In this document: in pieces, positions 6,571 to 6,591 of the stretch
How the letters are laid out: every line of letters begins with the position of its first letter
How positions within the stretch are numbered: the first letter of the stretch is position 1
DNA from: Cyclobacteriaceae bacterium
Lineage (GTDB): Bacteria; Bacteroidota; Bacteroidia; Cytophagales; Cyclobacteriaceae
DNA length: 6,591 bases
Direction: 5' to 3'
NCBI GenBank assembly: GCA_025363495.1
Contig: JANYDR010000185.1
Location: forward strand, 1-6,591
Notes under the pieces: generated by a model
Seen by the model: the letters and a program-made list of their open reading frames with translations, nothing else
What the model was told of the DNA's origin: nothing
Database searches by the model: none
Made by a program: the position numbers and the translations under genes

Positions 6571-6591
6571 GTTCTATGTTCTTAGTTCTAT
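6571..6591. repeat. Tandem heptamer repeat (3 x GTTCTWW) at the window edge
   Basis: On the plus strand the last 21 bases read GTTCTAT, GTTCTTA, GTTCTAT: three 7-base units in perfect register, the first and third identical. The array may continue past the window. It lies 2 bp upstream of the amidohydrolase start codon, so on the minus strand the 5' untranslated region would contain AGAAC three times at 7-base spacing. It may be a simple-sequence repeat or an operator-like array; nothing in the window decides. Confidence 0.55.

Overview
The window looks like chromosomal DNA from a member of the Bacteroidota, probably a free-living Cytophagales/Chitinophagales-type bacterium. The reasons are the moderate-to-low GC with AT-rich gene starts, no Shine-Dalgarno motif before any start I checked, a thioredoxin-like protein that looks like the DUF4369-TlpA type common in this phylum, and secretion signals ending just before a Gln. 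This placement is inference; there is no rRNA or other marker gene.

Layout: (1) 2-595 (+) is a toxin-antitoxin remnant. It holds the end of a UPF0175 antitoxin, overlapped by a DUF3368/PIN toxin gene broken by a short deletion-frameshift where the central catalytic Glu should be. (2) 635-2119 (+) is a Tat-exported amidase of the amidase-signature family with an intact Lys-Ser-Ser triad. (3) 2121-2228 is a GC-rich palindromic repeat of about 108 bp. (4) 2317-3636 (+) is a Tat-exported M20-type amidohydrolase of the N-carbamoyl-amino-acid hydrolase/allantoate amidohydrolase group, followed 23 bp later by a GNAT acetyltransferase with a GTG start (3660-4118). (5) On the minus strand, convergent with these, are an exported imidazolonepropionase-like metal-dependent amidohydrolase (5297-6568) and, downstream of it, a TlpA-like thiol-disulfide protein (4148-5203). 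An 18-bp perfect inverted repeat separates those two, and a tandem heptamer repeat abuts the amidohydrolase start at the window edge.

Three exported hydrolases of C-N bonds, from three unrelated folds, lie within 6 kb, and two of them are neighbours that both carry Tat signals. A reasonable inference is periplasmic breakdown of amide, ureide or peptide-like compounds, but no substrate can be read from the sequence and the set may be only a loose neighbourhood.

I see no clear undescribed system. The most notable items are the toxin inactivated at its active site beside an open antitoxin frame, the paired Tat hydrolases, and the two structured intergenic repeats. No RNA gene, CRISPR array, transposase or riboswitch was seen.
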